From CBDDGJ01 sp965199285 (GTDB taxonomy: Bacteria > Pseudomonadota > Alphaproteobacteria > RS24): a stretch of DNA of 64,000 nt. The translations under genes and the position numbers were made by a program. Below are positions 24,611 through 34,658 of this stretch, piece after piece. The number at the start of each line of letters is the position of its first letter. The stretch's first letter is position 1. A model generated the notes under the pieces. It was not told the DNA's origin. It saw only the letters and a list, made by a program, of their open reading frames with translations, and searched no databases. The stretch lies in contig OZ240687.1 in NCBI GenBank assembly GCA_965199285.1, positions 806,001 to 870,000 on the forward strand. Reading direction: 5' to 3'.

Positions 24611-25102
24611 GTGACGGTTTTTACAGGGCATATAATAGGCAAAATTGATGCGAAGGGGCGGGTGCTGGTTCCGGCCAGCTTTCGCGCGGCGGTTGCGGCG
24701 CAAAATCGCCAGCTTAGCCCACGCCCTGATGCAGATGGGGTTTTCGTCTATCCCTCTTTCGATACGGCGGCGATTGAAGGCGGCGGTAATCTTTTAGAAA
24801 AAGACTTAAATGATGTGCTTGATGCGCAATTAGGGCGCTATTCGCATCAGCGTGAGGCGATGGGAGCGCGGATTTATGCGCGCGGCGGCTTTATTTCTTA
24901 TGACAAAGAAGGGCGTTTGAACTTGCCCGATGCGATATTGGCGCATGCGCAAATCGAAAAAGAACTCTGTTTTGTTGGCTTTGGTAGTCGCTTTCAAATC
25001 TGGCGACCAGACCTTTATCAAACCCATGAGCAAGCTTTGTTTGATGATATTTCCGCCGCCCAAGCCCGCGATATTTTGAACAAGGGAATCAGAAATGAGT
25101 GA
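24611..25102 (+). CDS. mraZ: Transcriptional regulator MraZ
   Basis: A 163-residue protein with two AbrB/SpoVT-like halves, each with the family motif (DAKGRVLVP near residue 14 and DKEGRLNLP near 99). MraZ forms a ring and binds TGGGN repeats upstream of its gene. The start is GTG at 24611 with GGGGGG upstream. The binding sites at 24522-24556 fit autoregulation. It overlaps rsmH by 8 bases. Confidence 0.95.
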   Translation: MTVFTGHIIGKIDAKGRVLVPASFRAAVAAQNRQLSPRPDADGVFVYPSFDTAAIEGGGNLLEKDLNDVLDAQLGRYSHQREAMGARIYARGGFISYDKEGRLNLPDAILAHAQIEKELCFVGFGSRFQIWRPDLYQTHEQALFDDISAAQARDILNKGIRNE

Positions 25103-26099
25103 GGCATCACATATTCCTGTTTTGTGTGAGGCTGTTTGTGAGGCAATGGCGGCGCGCGATGATGCGGTTTATGTTGATGGTACATTCGGCGCCGGTGGCT
25201 ATACGCGGGCGCTCTTACAGACAGCGAATTGCACCGTTATCGGGATTGATCGTGACCCGCAAGCAGAACGTTTTGCCGCCCCGATAAAGGCGGAATATGG
25301 GGCGCGGTTTTTGTTTTTATCAGGTTGTTTTGGCGATATGCGCACCTTGCTTGCCGAAGCTGGATATAAGCAGGTTGATGGGGTGATGCTAGATTTGGGT
25401 GTCTCATCCATGCAGCTTGACCAAGGCGAACGCGGCTTTAGCTTTCAGCATAATGGTGATTTGGATATGCGCATGGGGCAGGATGGATTATCGGCTGCCG
25501 ATATTGTCAATACATATAGCGAGGCGACGCTCGCGCAAATCTTCAAAATATATGGCGAAGAACGCCGCGCCCGTGCGATTGCGCGCGCCATTGCAAAGGC
25601 ACGCACCGACGCATATATCGCCACAACCAAAGATTTGTCTAAGATCATTCAAAGCGTTTTGGGCGCGCCTCGGTTTGGGCATATTCACCCGGCGACGCGG
25701 TGCTTTCAGGCATTGCGGATTTTTGTCAATGATGAGTTGGGGGAATTATTGCGTGGGCTACAAGCCGCCGAAGCGCTTTTGGTGACGCAAGGCAAGCTCG
25801 CCATTGTTAGCTTTCATTCGCTTGAAGATAGAATTGTGAAGCAGTTTTTTGCGGTGCGGGCAGGCTTGCAAGGCAGCAGCTCGCGGCATTTGCCGCCGCG
25901 TGAAACTGTAAGCGCAAGTTTTTCGGTTTCAAACCGGCGCGGCATCACCGCTGATGCGGCGGAAGTGGATGCAAATCCACGTGCGCGTTCAGCCCGCCTA
26001 CGGGTTGGCGAAAGGCTGGCGGGGGACGTGTTTTCAGGGACGGAAATTACCCTGCCTTATCTAAATATAAAGGAGCAAAATCATGTTGCAACGCATTAA
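25095..26099 (+). CDS. rsmH: 16S rRNA (cytosine(1402)-N(4))-methyltransferase RsmH
   Basis: A 334-residue SAM methyltransferase of the MraW family, usual length. VDGTFGAGGYTRALL is the SAM loop, LDLGVSSMQLD follows, and HPATRCFQALRIFVNDEL and SFHSLEDRIVK are family signatures. It modifies C1402 of 16S rRNA. AAGGGAA precedes the ATG. It overlaps ftsL by 17 bases. Confidence 0.97.
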   Translation: MSEASHIPVLCEAVCEAMAARDDAVYVDGTFGAGGYTRALLQTANCTVIGIDRDPQAERFAAPIKAEYGARFLFLSGCFGDMRTLLAEAGYKQVDGVMLDLGVSSMQLDQGERGFSFQHNGDLDMRMGQDGLSAADIVNTYSEATLAQIFKIYGEERRARAIARAIAKARTDAYIATTKDLSKIIQSVLGAPRFGHIHPATRCFQALRIFVNDELGELLRGLQAAEALLVTQGKLAIVSFHSLEDRIVKQFFAVRAGLQGSSSRHLPPRETVSASFSVSNRRGITADAAEVDANPRARSARLRVGERLAGDVFSGTEITLPYLNIKEQNHVATH

Positions 26100-26415
26100 A
26101 ATTGGACTTCTTATCACGGTATTGCCGCTCTTATTGGCGGTTTATATTGTCAATTATGCGGCCGATGAAGATGCCACTCATCTTGGCGAGTTAAAACGCC
26201 TCGTTGCACAAGAAGAGAATAAATATAAAATTTTACGAGCCGAGTGGGCAACGCTTAACAGCCCTAAGAGGCTTGAATTTCTGGCCGCGCAATATTTGCA
26301 GCTTGAGCCGGTAAGCGGGCAACAAGTGGTAACATTGGAAGACATTATGGCTCTTTCAGGAGGTGACGAGGATGGTTTAGACGAAGCGCCGCAAAAGGTA
26401 CGCTTTAATGAATGA
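26083..26415 (+). CDS. ftsL: Cell division protein FtsL
   Basis: A 110-residue bitopic protein: short N-terminus, one transmembrane segment at about residues 7-25, then a heptad-like periplasmic coil (LKRLVAQEENKYKILRAEW) and the PKRLEFLAAQYLQL segment. With FtsB and FtsQ it links the divisome to FtsW/FtsI. AAGGAG precedes the ATG inside the end of rsmH. Position between rsmH and ftsI confirms the call. Confidence 0.93.
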   Translation: MLQRIKIGLLITVLPLLLAVYIVNYAADEDATHLGELKRLVAQEENKYKILRAEWATLNSPKRLEFLAAQYLQLEPVSGQQVVTLEDIMALSGGDEDGLDEAPQKVRFNE

Positions 26416-28159
26416 ACGTCCCCTATATAAAGTGCCATATCACATGCGGGTGGGGGGGGATTATGCGCCGCAATTACTAAGGCACCAACAGTTCCACTCA
26501 AACCAAGCAGGCAGGGATAAATGGCAAGTCACAAAATCGCGTATCATATTTGTTCAGATTATTTTTGTGATTGTCTTTGCGGGTCTGTTTTGGCGCTTGG
26601 CAGATTTGACACTTGCGGGGACGCGGTCTCTTCATCTGCCTCATGCAGAAAACGCACAAATGATTTTAAGGCCTGATATCGTCGACCGCAATGGCGAAGT
26701 GATGGGGACGAATATTCAGGTTTCAGCACTAATGGCGAAAGCGATTGAGTTGCGCCCAAACGGAACGCCCGATGAAGAAAAAATTGCCGATATTGTCGCC
26801 CAATTAACATCGATTTTGCCGCAGTTTAATGTGGCGCGGGCAAATCGTGTGTTGCGTGGTAAGCATTATGAAATTGCCTTACATAAGCCTATCACCAGGC
26901 CACAAGAAAAGAAAATTCTTGAACTGGGCAACCCGTATTTGTTTCTACGAGACCGCTTTCATCGGGTTTACCCTTATAAGCAGAGCATGGCGCATATTAT
27001 CGGCTTTGTCGATGGGCAAGGGCAAGGCCGCATGGGGGTGGAGCGTTTATTAGATGAGCGTGCTGATGCGGGTTCCCAAATCACCCCTTCCCAAATAGTG
27101 TTGTCGATTGATTTATCGATCCAGCATGTTGTTGAAGCAGCGCTCATGGAGGCAAAAGAAAAATATCGCGCCAAAATGGTGGCGGGCGCGATTATGAATG
27201 TCGAAACCGGGGAGCTTATCGCGCTGTCATCTTTACCGGGTTTTGATCCTAATCACCCTGCGGTTGGTGAAAATCAAACTCATTATAATCATTTTACCCA
27301 AGGCACTTATGAGCTTGGCTCGGTGATGAAAATCTTCCCCATCGCATTTGGGCTTGAAAAAAATATTATCGAACCGACAACCATATTTGATGCCAGCACG
27401 CCTTTTCAGGTGGCAAGCGGGGTGGTGATTAGTGATTTTCATCCCCAAACCCGCCCTTTAACCATTGATGAAATTATCACCTATTCCTCCAATATTGGGG
27501 TTGCTAAAATGGCGCTTACCTTGCCGCCAACCCCCTATTATGAATTTTTGGCTGACCTTGGTTTTGTTGCCCGCACACGGATTAATTTGCCCGAAAGGGG
27601 TCGGCCAAAACTTCCTGAAAAATGGGATGATGTTGCGCGTGCCATCGCCTCTTACGGGCATGGCATTGCGGTAACCCCTTTGCATGTTTTGGTCGCAGGC
27701 GCGGCAATGGTAAATGGCGGTTATTTGGTCAAGCCGCAAATTTTGAAAGCGCATAATAGCGAAAGACAGCGGATTATTTCTGGGCAAACCAGCGCCAGTT
27801 TGCGGGAGATGATGCGGCATGTTGTGGTGACGGGAACCGCGAAAAAAGCAAATATAGAAGGCTATGAGGTGATCGGCAAAACCGGCACAGCCGACAAGCC
27901 GCCTTATGATGGCGAAAAAGTTGTCACCTCTTTTTTCGCGGCCTTTCCTAAACAGAAACCAAAATATGCGCTTTTGGTGGTGCTCGATGAGCCGCAACCG
28001 ACAGATGATAGTTATGGCTATAATACGGCGGGGTGGAATGCGGTTCCGGTTGCGGGCAAGATTATTCGTAAAACAACCGCGCTGCTTGGGTTGGTGCCGG
28101 TTAATCGGGAGCGGGATGATATGCCGCTTGCTGAGCTTATTCACTATCAGGGGCGGTAA
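26408..28159 (+). CDS. ftsI: Division transpeptidase FtsI (PBP3)
   Basis: A 583-residue class B penicillin-binding protein. One transmembrane helix lies at about 45-62, the pedestal domain follows, and the transpeptidase domain has SVMK (nucleophile S305), SSN (360-362) and KTG (491-493). It cross-links septal peptidoglycan with FtsW. It overlaps ftsL by 8 bases, and its TAA shares a base with the murE ATG. Confidence 0.97.
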   Translation: MNERPLYKVPYHMRVGGDYAPQLLRHQQFHSNQAGRDKWQVTKSRIIFVQIIFVIVFAGLFWRLADLTLAGTRSLHLPHAENAQMILRPDIVDRNGEVMGTNIQVSALMAKAIELRPNGTPDEEKIADIVAQLTSILPQFNVARANRVLRGKHYEIALHKPITRPQEKKILELGNPYLFLRDRFHRVYPYKQSMAHIIGFVDGQGQGRMGVERLLDERADAGSQITPSQIVLSIDLSIQHVVEAALMEAKEKYRAKMVAGAIMNVETGELIALSSLPGFDPNHPAVGENQTHYNHFTQGTYELGSVMKIFPIAFGLEKNIIEPTTIFDASTPFQVASGVVISDFHPQTRPLTIDEIITYSSNIGVAKMALTLPPTPYYEFLADLGFVARTRINLPERGRPKLPEKWDDVARAIASYGHGIAVTPLHVLVAGAAMVNGGYLVKPQILKAHNSERQRIISGQTSASLREMMRHVVVTGTAKKANIEGYEVIGKTGTADKPPYDGEKVVTSFFAAFPKQKPKYALLVVLDEPQPTDDSYGYNTAGWNAVPVAGKIIRKTTALLGLVPVNRERDDMPLAELIHYQGR

Positions 28160-29613
28160 TGATGCGGATGAGCGAGCTTTTGGAAAATCTTCACCCCGAT
28201 GCGGCGCAATGGGAGAGGCGCGTGCAGGGTATCACTGCCGATAGTCGTGAGGTGAAGCCGGATTATATATTTGCGGCGCTGGCAGGTGTGCGAGAAAATG
28301 GAATGGATTATATTGATGATGCGATTGAACGCGGCGCGGCCGCGATTATTGCTGAAACTAATATTTCTGATTTGCCTGTCCCTGTAATTGCCGCCTCACA
28401 ACCGCGCCAATTATTGGCGTATCTGGCGCGCCGTTATTTTGCCTTTATGCCAGATAATATTGCGGCCGTGACCGGAACTAATGGCAAAACGTCGGTTGCG
28501 TTTTTTATCTATCAGCTTTTGCGCTTGCTTGACCGCCGCGCTGCCTATGTGGGGACGATTGGCGTGTGCGCGGGCGACTGGCAGTTTCCGCTTCAGCATA
28601 CAACGCCGGAGCCGGTGAAATTGCATCAGATTTTGCGCGACCTTCATGCCCGCGCTATATCGCATCTTGTGATTGAAGCGTCTAGTCATGGGCTGGCGCA
28701 ATTCCGGCTCGATGGTTTATCGCCACAAGTGGCAGGGTTTACCAATTTAAGCCAAGACCATCTCGATTATCATGCCAGTTTTGCAGATTATCGCGCTGCC
28801 AAAAAACGGCTTTTTACCGAACTTCTAAGGCCAGATGGCACGGCGGTGATATGGACACAAAGCGAGGCCGGTGAAGATTTAGCCAAAGATCTAACGTGTA
28901 AGCTGTTATCGGTCGGGTATGAAAATGCAAGGCTTTGCATCACGAAAACCAAAACGCTTGCCAATGGGTTTGCGCTCAACATTGCTTATGAGGGTGAAGA
29001 TTATAATGTCACCTTTCCGGTTGCGGGCAGTTTCCAAATCGAGAATTTGGGTGTCGCTTTGGGGATGGTGATGGCGCTATTGCCGGATGTTCCGCTTGCC
29101 ACAATCATCCCCCATATTGCGCGGCTGCAAGCCCCCGAAGGGCGGATGCAATATATTGCCCAAACGCCAAAAGGGGCGCACGCCTTTGTCGATTATGCCC
29201 ATACGCCAGATGCGCTGGCGACGGCTTTGCAAGCGGTACGTATTCATACAGATGGGAAATTATATATTGTGTTTGGCTGTGGTGGTAATCGGGATACAGA
29301 AAAACGCCCGCTTATGGGCGCGGCGGCGGCACAATATGCAGATATGATTATGGTGACCGATGATAATCCGCGTGATGAAGACCCTGCTACGATTCGTGCC
29401 GCGATTATGAGCGCCTGTCCGCACGCGCAAAATATTGCCGACCGCGGGGCGGCGATTGCGATGGCTTTATCGCAAGCTGAACAAGGCGATATTGTTCTGG
29501 TCGCTGGCAAAGGGCATGAGCGCGGGCAGATTATCGGCGCGAAAACATATCCCTTTCATGACCCTTCTTTTATTGCCGATTATATTGCCACCAAGATCGA
29601 GACTGTGTCATGA
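28159..29613 (+). CDS. murE: UDP-MurNAc-tripeptide synthetase MurE (meso-diaminopimelate-adding)
   Basis: A 484-residue Mur ligase. ATP loop TGTNGKT is at 105-111; the DNPR motif (402-405) that selects meso-diaminopimelate is present, so the organism has DAP-type peptidoglycan. YAHTPDAL lies between. Two start codons at 28159 and 28162 are adjacent. Starts in TAATG with ftsI and ends in ATGA with murF, so translation is coupled. Confidence 0.97.
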   Translation: MMRMSELLENLHPDAAQWERRVQGITADSREVKPDYIFAALAGVRENGMDYIDDAIERGAAAIIAETNISDLPVPVIAASQPRQLLAYLARRYFAFMPDNIAAVTGTNGKTSVAFFIYQLLRLLDRRAAYVGTIGVCAGDWQFPLQHTTPEPVKLHQILRDLHARAISHLVIEASSHGLAQFRLDGLSPQVAGFTNLSQDHLDYHASFADYRAAKKRLFTELLRPDGTAVIWTQSEAGEDLAKDLTCKLLSVGYENARLCITKTKTLANGFALNIAYEGEDYNVTFPVAGSFQIENLGVALGMVMALLPDVPLATIIPHIARLQAPEGRMQYIAQTPKGAHAFVDYAHTPDALATALQAVRIHTDGKLYIVFGCGGNRDTEKRPLMGAAAAQYADMIMVTDDNPRDEDPATIRAAIMSACPHAQNIADRGAAIAMALSQAEQGDIVLVAGKGHERGQIIGAKTYPFHDPSFIADYIATKIETVS

Positions 29614-31046
29614 GTACGCCCTCGCAATCCTCCCCGCAACCCTTATGGCAATCAGATGCGCTTATCGCAGCGGTGCAAGGGCATTATCAAGGTGCTGGCT
29701 TTGCGGCTGAGGGGGTTAGTATTGACACGCGCAGCTTGCAGTCGGGTGATTTATTTGTGGCGCTTAAAGGCGCGCAGAGTGACGGCCATGATTATATTGA
29801 TAAAGCCTTTGCGCAAGGCGCGGTTGCGGCACTGGTGGCGGATGGCTATCAAAATCCAAACCATCAAGATAAATTGATTTATGTTGATAATGTTATGCGC
29901 GGGCTGGAAGCCTTGGGGCAGGCGGCGCGCCAACGCGGGCAGGCAAAAATCATTGGCGTGACCGGCAGTGTCGGCAAGACTTCGATAAAAGAAGCATTGC
30001 GGATGGCGCTCTCAAGCAGCGGCAAAACCCATGCTTCAGAAAAATCTTATAATAATGATATTGGTGTGCCGCTTAGCTTGGCACGCATGCCTGCCGATTG
30101 TGATTATGCGGTTTTTGAAATGGGGATGAACCATAAGGGTGAAATCTCTGCTCTAACTCAACAAGTGCGGCCGGATATTGCAGTGCTGGGGCATATTGGC
30201 ACAGCGCATTTGGAGAATTTTGCCAATCTGCAAGGTATTGCCGAAGCGAAGGCTGAAATTTTTGAAGCCATGCCGAAAGGCGCGGCGGCGGTTTTGCCTT
30301 ATGATAATCAATGGTTGTCGCTTTTAACCAAGCATGCGCAAGCCCGCCAGCTAAATATTTATACTTATGGTATGAGTGAAACGGCAGACGCGCATATTTT
30401 GCGTGATAAATTACATGCCGATTGCAGCTGTGTGCAGGCACAAATTTGCGGGCATGAAACGGCTTATCGGCTTGGCCTGTCGGGGCGGCATCATATCATT
30501 AACAGTCTTGCGGTGCTTGCAACTATATGTGTGCTAAAGGCGGATATAGCGCTGGCGGCGCTCGCGCTTTGCGAGCTTACGCCGCTTTCGGGGCGCGGCA
30601 AAACATCTGAATTGAAATCTGCGGATGGCGGACAATTCACCCTGATTGATGAAAGCTATAATGCCAATCCTGAATCAATGCGGGCGGCGCTTGAATTTTT
30701 GGGACAAAGTAAAATTGGTAAAGGTGGCAAGAGCGGCAGGCGAATTGCGGTGCTGGGTGACATGGCGGAGCTAGGGGAACAATCTGCTGATTTTCATGCC
30801 GCGCTTGCCGATGAAATTGAGCGCCATAAAATCGACCTTGTGTTTTGCTATGGGGCAGATATGAGGCATTTATTTGAGGCTCTTATGCCAGCTCAGCGCG
30901 GTGTTTATAATGAGGATATGACGGCTTTGGCAGTGCAGTTAAAACAACAGATTCATGGTGGTGATGTGTTGATGATAAAGGGCTCGCGCGCGGCTAGGCT
31001 GGATGAATTGGTCACGGCCTTAAAAGGGCAGGCTCATAAAAAATAG
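29610..31046 (+). CDS. murF: UDP-MurNAc-pentapeptide synthetase MurF
   Basis: A 478-residue Mur ligase that adds D-Ala-D-Ala. GVTGSVGKTS at 116-125 is the ATP loop, and FEMGMNHKGEI and DESYNANPESM are family motifs. It overlaps murE by 4 bases. Confidence 0.97.
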   Translation: MSTPSQSSPQPLWQSDALIAAVQGHYQGAGFAAEGVSIDTRSLQSGDLFVALKGAQSDGHDYIDKAFAQGAVAALVADGYQNPNHQDKLIYVDNVMRGLEALGQAARQRGQAKIIGVTGSVGKTSIKEALRMALSSSGKTHASEKSYNNDIGVPLSLARMPADCDYAVFEMGMNHKGEISALTQQVRPDIAVLGHIGTAHLENFANLQGIAEAKAEIFEAMPKGAAAVLPYDNQWLSLLTKHAQARQLNIYTYGMSETADAHILRDKLHADCSCVQAQICGHETAYRLGLSGRHHIINSLAVLATICVLKADIALAALALCELTPLSGRGKTSELKSADGGQFTLIDESYNANPESMRAALEFLGQSKIGKGGKSGRRIAVLGDMAELGEQSADFHAALADEIERHKIDLVFCYGADMRHLFEALMPAQRGVYNEDMTALAVQLKQQIHGGDVLMIKGSRAARLDELVTALKGQAHKK

Positions 31047-31057
31047 GGAGGTTTTTG

Positions 31058-32152
31058 ATGTTTTACGAACTCATGATTTTACTGCAAGATAAAGTACCGG
31101 GCGTAAATTTATTTAGCTATATCACCTTTCGCGCTGGCGGGGCGGTGTTTACAGCTTTGCTGGTTGGCTTTCTGTTTGGGCCAATGATTGTTGAAAAGCT
31201 CAAAATCGTGCAGAAAAAAGGCCAGCCCATTCGCGAAGATGGGCCGCCATCGCATTTGCTGACCAAAGCCGGAACCCCAACAATGGGCGGTCTATTGATT
31301 TTGCTCTCTATTATCATCTCGGTTTTGCTATGGGCGAATTTGCGTAACCCCTTTATCTGGGCGGTGCTGGCGGCAACATTGAGTTTTGGTCTGATTGGCT
31401 TTATTGATGATTATCTAAAACTCCGCAATGCGGATAGTCGCGCTGGCGTGTCGGGACGGATAAGATTGCTCTGCGAAGCACTGATTTCAATTCTGATTGT
31501 TTATTATATTTCAACCATTTTGCCGCCCGAACTTGCAACAAGCTATGCGGTGCCATTTTTTAAGGATTTCCTGTTGCCGCTTGGGCTACCGCTTTTTGTG
31601 CTGGCAGGTGCGTTTGTGATTACCGGTGCGTCAAATGCAGTGAATTTAACCGATGGGCTGGATGGTCTGGCGATTGTGCCGGCAATGATTGCCGCCGCCA
31701 GTTTTGGGATTATCAGCTATCTGATTGGTAATGTGATTTTCGCAAATTACCTGCAAGTCCATTATGTTGCAGGCGCCGGTGAATTGGCTGTTTTTTGTGC
31801 CGCGCTTATCGGTGCTGGTTTGGGCTTTTTATGGTTTAATGCACCGCCTGCAATGGTGTTTATGGGGGATACAGGCTCTCTCTCTTTGGGCGCGGCAATC
31901 GCAACGATTGCGGTGGCGACAAAGCATGAGATTGTGCTGGCGATTATTGGCGGCTTATTTGTGTTGGAAGCGGTGTCGGTGATTGTACAAGTTGTCTCTT
32001 TTCGATTGACGGGCAAGCGGGTCTTTGCGATGGCACCTTTGCATCATCATTTTGAACAGCGCGGTTGGGCGGAATCAACAATCGTCATCCGGTTTTGGAT
32101 TATTGCGGTTATTCTGGCGCTTATCGGATTGGCAACCTTAAAATTAAGATAA
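31058..32152 (+). CDS. mraY: Phospho-MurNAc-pentapeptide transferase MraY
   Basis: A 364-residue, ten-helix inner-membrane enzyme that makes lipid I from UDP-MurNAc-pentapeptide and undecaprenyl phosphate. GTPTMGG, FIDDYLKL (catalytic Asp pair) and NLTDGLDGLA are intact, and PLHHHFE lies near the C-terminus. The ATG at 31058 is chosen because GGGAGG lies upstream; a TTG at 31055 is unlikely. Its TAA shares a base with the murD ATG. Confidence 0.97.
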   Translation: MFYELMILLQDKVPGVNLFSYITFRAGGAVFTALLVGFLFGPMIVEKLKIVQKKGQPIREDGPPSHLLTKAGTPTMGGLLILLSIIISVLLWANLRNPFIWAVLAATLSFGLIGFIDDYLKLRNADSRAGVSGRIRLLCEALISILIVYYISTILPPELATSYAVPFFKDFLLPLGLPLFVLAGAFVITGASNAVNLTDGLDGLAIVPAMIAAASFGIISYLIGNVIFANYLQVHYVAGAGELAVFCAALIGAGLGFLWFNAPPAMVFMGDTGSLSLGAAIATIAVATKHEIVLAIIGGLFVLEAVSVIVQVVSFRLTGKRVFAMAPLHHHFEQRGWAESTIVIRFWIIAVILALIGLATLKLR

Positions 32153-33549
32153 TGATAAGGCTGCCAACATATCAGCATCCCATTGGGGTATTTGGGCTGG
32201 CGCGCACCGGACTGGCAGCGATACGCAGTCTGCTTGCGGCGGGCAATCAGGTATTGGTATGGGATGATGCCCCCGCGCGTTGTGCGCAAGCAGAAGCGAT
32301 GGGTGCGGTGGTTCATAATTTTTATGATGATATGGCAGGCATTGACCGGCTGGTCTTAAGCCCTGGTGTGCCACTTAGCTTTCCGCACCCGCATCCGATT
32401 ATTGGCGTTTCGGCGAAAGCGCAAGTGCCGCTTATGTCTGACTTTGATTTATGGGCGGAGGGGTTGTCGCTCTTGCCTGCCTGCCCGCATATTATTGCGA
32501 TTACCGGCACTAATGGAAAATCAACTTGCACCGCGCTTGCCACCCATATTTTGCAAAATGCAGGGCGTGAAGTTTATGCGGGTGGTAATATTGGTACGGC
32601 GGTGCTTGACCTGCCCGCGCCCCAATCAGAAAATGCGATATATGTTCTCGAGCTTTCATCCTATCAAATTGACCTTTTGCAAAATCTGCCGATTAATGTG
32701 GCGATATTAAGCAATATCGCGCCCGACCATCTCGACCGGCATGGCGATATGGCGGGATATGTGGCCGCCAAAGAAAAACTATTTACGCATTTATCTTCAC
32801 ATTCACCTATACAAGGTTTAGCGGTGGTCGGGATTGATGATCCAGAAAGCCAGATGATTGCGGCGCGCTTAAAAGCAGGTGGTAAAAATATTATAACCGT
32901 CTCTGCCTATGGTGAAGCGGCCGATGTGAGATATGAAAATGGGCAGCTACTATCAGCGCATGAGACTATAGATTTGCCGCCTCATGATTATCTAAAAGGG
33001 CAGCATAATGGGCAAAATCTGGCGCTGGTAAGTGCCGCGTTAAGAGCGTGCGATATAGCGGATGATGAAATTGCGGCGGGGGTGAAGAGCTATCGAGGCT
33101 TGGCGCATCGCTTGCAACCAATTGCGCGGCACGGCAAAATTATTTTTGTCAATGATAGTAAGGCAACCAATGCCGCCGCCGCTCGACATGGGCTATTGGC
33201 TTATGAAAATATTTATTGGCTCGTCGGTGGGGTGGCGAAAGAAACTGGCATTGCCGAATTACAAGATTTATTTCATAAACTCGCTTTTGTGAGTTTGTTT
33301 GGGGCGGCGCAAGATGAATTTTCACAAACCCTTTTACAGGCGCGCCCTGAACTTGCGCAGCAAAAATGTGATGACCTTAAACAAGCAGTTGCGGTTGCTT
33401 TTGAACAAGCCCAAAGCCAAAACCAAGATGCGGTGATTTTATTGTCGCCAGCATGCGCCTCTTTCGATCAATTTACGGACTTTGAAAAACGCGGCGAAGC
33501 ATTTATAAAAATTGTCGAGGAGCTTATATCATGCGCATCTCCCGATTAA
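32152..33549 (+). CDS. murD: UDP-MurNAc-L-alanine:D-glutamate ligase MurD
   Basis: A 465-residue Mur ligase that adds D-Glu. The N-terminal GVFGLARTG dinucleotide-like loop, LSPGVP and the ATP loop TGTNGKST (118-125) are present, with NDSKATN later. The start at 32152 overlaps the mraY stop by 1 base; upstream in-frame ATG codons lie within mraY. It overlaps ftsW by 19 bases. Confidence 0.96.
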   Translation: MIRLPTYQHPIGVFGLARTGLAAIRSLLAAGNQVLVWDDAPARCAQAEAMGAVVHNFYDDMAGIDRLVLSPGVPLSFPHPHPIIGVSAKAQVPLMSDFDLWAEGLSLLPACPHIIAITGTNGKSTCTALATHILQNAGREVYAGGNIGTAVLDLPAPQSENAIYVLELSSYQIDLLQNLPINVAILSNIAPDHLDRHGDMAGYVAAKEKLFTHLSSHSPIQGLAVVGIDDPESQMIAARLKAGGKNIITVSAYGEAADVRYENGQLLSAHETIDLPPHDYLKGQHNGQNLALVSAALRACDIADDEIAAGVKSYRGLAHRLQPIARHGKIIFVNDSKATNAAAARHGLLAYENIYWLVGGVAKETGIAELQDLFHKLAFVSLFGAAQDEFSQTLLQARPELAQQKCDDLKQAVAVAFEQAQSQNQDAVILLSPACASFDQFTDFEKRGEAFIKIVEELISCASPD

Positions 33550-34658
33550 ATCGCAGCTTTATCGGCGACTGGTGGTGGACTGTTGACCGCCGCTTGCTGG
33601 CATGTGCGCTTATTCTCATCACAATCGGGCTTTTAGGTTCATTAGCCGCTAGCCCCTTTATGGCGATACAACGTGGTTTGCCGACTTATTATTTTGTCAC
33701 CCGACATACGATTTTTGCGATGATCGGTTTGGTGTTGCTGGTGGGTATATCCTCCTTACCGATATATTGGATTAAGCGCTTTTCCTTGCTCATGCTAAGC
33801 GGGGCGGTGGGGGCTGTCATTATGACAATTTTGGTCGGCAAAGAGTTAAATGGGGCGACGCGCTGGCTTTCTATTTTTGGGTTTTCAATCCAGCCATCCG
33901 AATTTATAAAGCCTGCCTTTGCGATTTCGGTTGCGTGGTTATTGGCGCAAAAAGGAGAATATCAAAAACAGTATTTTTTCTTGTCATGCGTTTTATTAGC
34001 TTCGATTGGCGGGCTGTTTCTTTTGCAACCTGATGTTGGGCAACTGGTTTTGTTAACTGGCATATGGGGGATTATTTTCTTTATGTCGGGGGCGCGCTGG
34101 AAACCACTTTTGGCGATTGGGCTTATGGCTTTGCCTTTGGCGTGGTTCATCTATCAAAATAATCCGCATGTGCAGCAGCGGTTCGATCAATATTTGGGGA
34201 CAAGCTCACTTTATGGGCAAGAACAACGTGCCTTAAACGCGATCCAATCTGGTGGTCTGGTTGGGGTCGGTCCTGGCAATGGTCAGATCAAAGAGAAACT
34301 CCCTGAATCGCATACGGATTATATTTTCGCTGTACTGGTTGAAGAATATGGCTTAGTTGTTGGCGTGATGATTTTAGGTATTTTCTTCACAATTATATAT
34401 CGGGTATTTACCCACATAAAGCATATCCGAAATTATGAAGCTCAATTAGCGATTACAGGTTTAGGGTTCTTATTGGTTATGCAAGCGATCATTAATATTG
34501 CGGTTAACCTTTCGCTTATTCCATCTAAGGGGATGACGCTCCCCTTTGTATCGGCGGGGGGGTCATCGCTTATCGCCTCTGCCATCACAATTGGTATGCT
34601 ATTGGCACTTACACGAAGCGATGCAAATAATGACACGCAAGGAGAACGATTATGGTGA
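33531..34658 (+). CDS. ftsW: Septal peptidoglycan glycosyltransferase FtsW
   Basis: A 375-residue SEDS protein with ten hydrophobic segments. GATRWLSIFGFSIQPSEFIK and LPESHTDYIFAVLVEEYG are SEDS motifs, and the GMTLPFVSAGGSSLIA end is typical. It polymerises glycan from lipid II together with FtsI. GAGGAG precedes the ATG. It overlaps murG by 7 bases. Confidence 0.96.
   Translation: MRISRLNRSFIGDWWWTVDRRLLACALILITIGLLGSLAASPFMAIQRGLPTYYFVTRHTIFAMIGLVLLVGISSLPIYWIKRFSLLMLSGAVGAVIMTILVGKELNGATRWLSIFGFSIQPSEFIKPAFAISVAWLLAQKGEYQKQYFFLSCVLLASIGGLFLLQPDVGQLVLLTGIWGIIFFMSGARWKPLLAIGLMALPLAWFIYQNNPHVQQRFDQYLGTSSLYGQEQRALNAIQSGGLVGVGPGNGQIKEKLPESHTDYIFAVLVEEYGLVVGVMILGIFFTIIYRVFTHIKHIRNYEAQLAITGLGFLLVMQAIINIAVNLSLIPSKGMTLPFVSAGGSSLIASAITIGMLLALTRSDANNDTQGERLW

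Noticed and set aside
27458..28144. 228-codon minus-strand frame inside ftsI
   Set aside because: Antisense shadow of a strongly supported gene; His/Arg-rich composition typical of reversed coding DNA.
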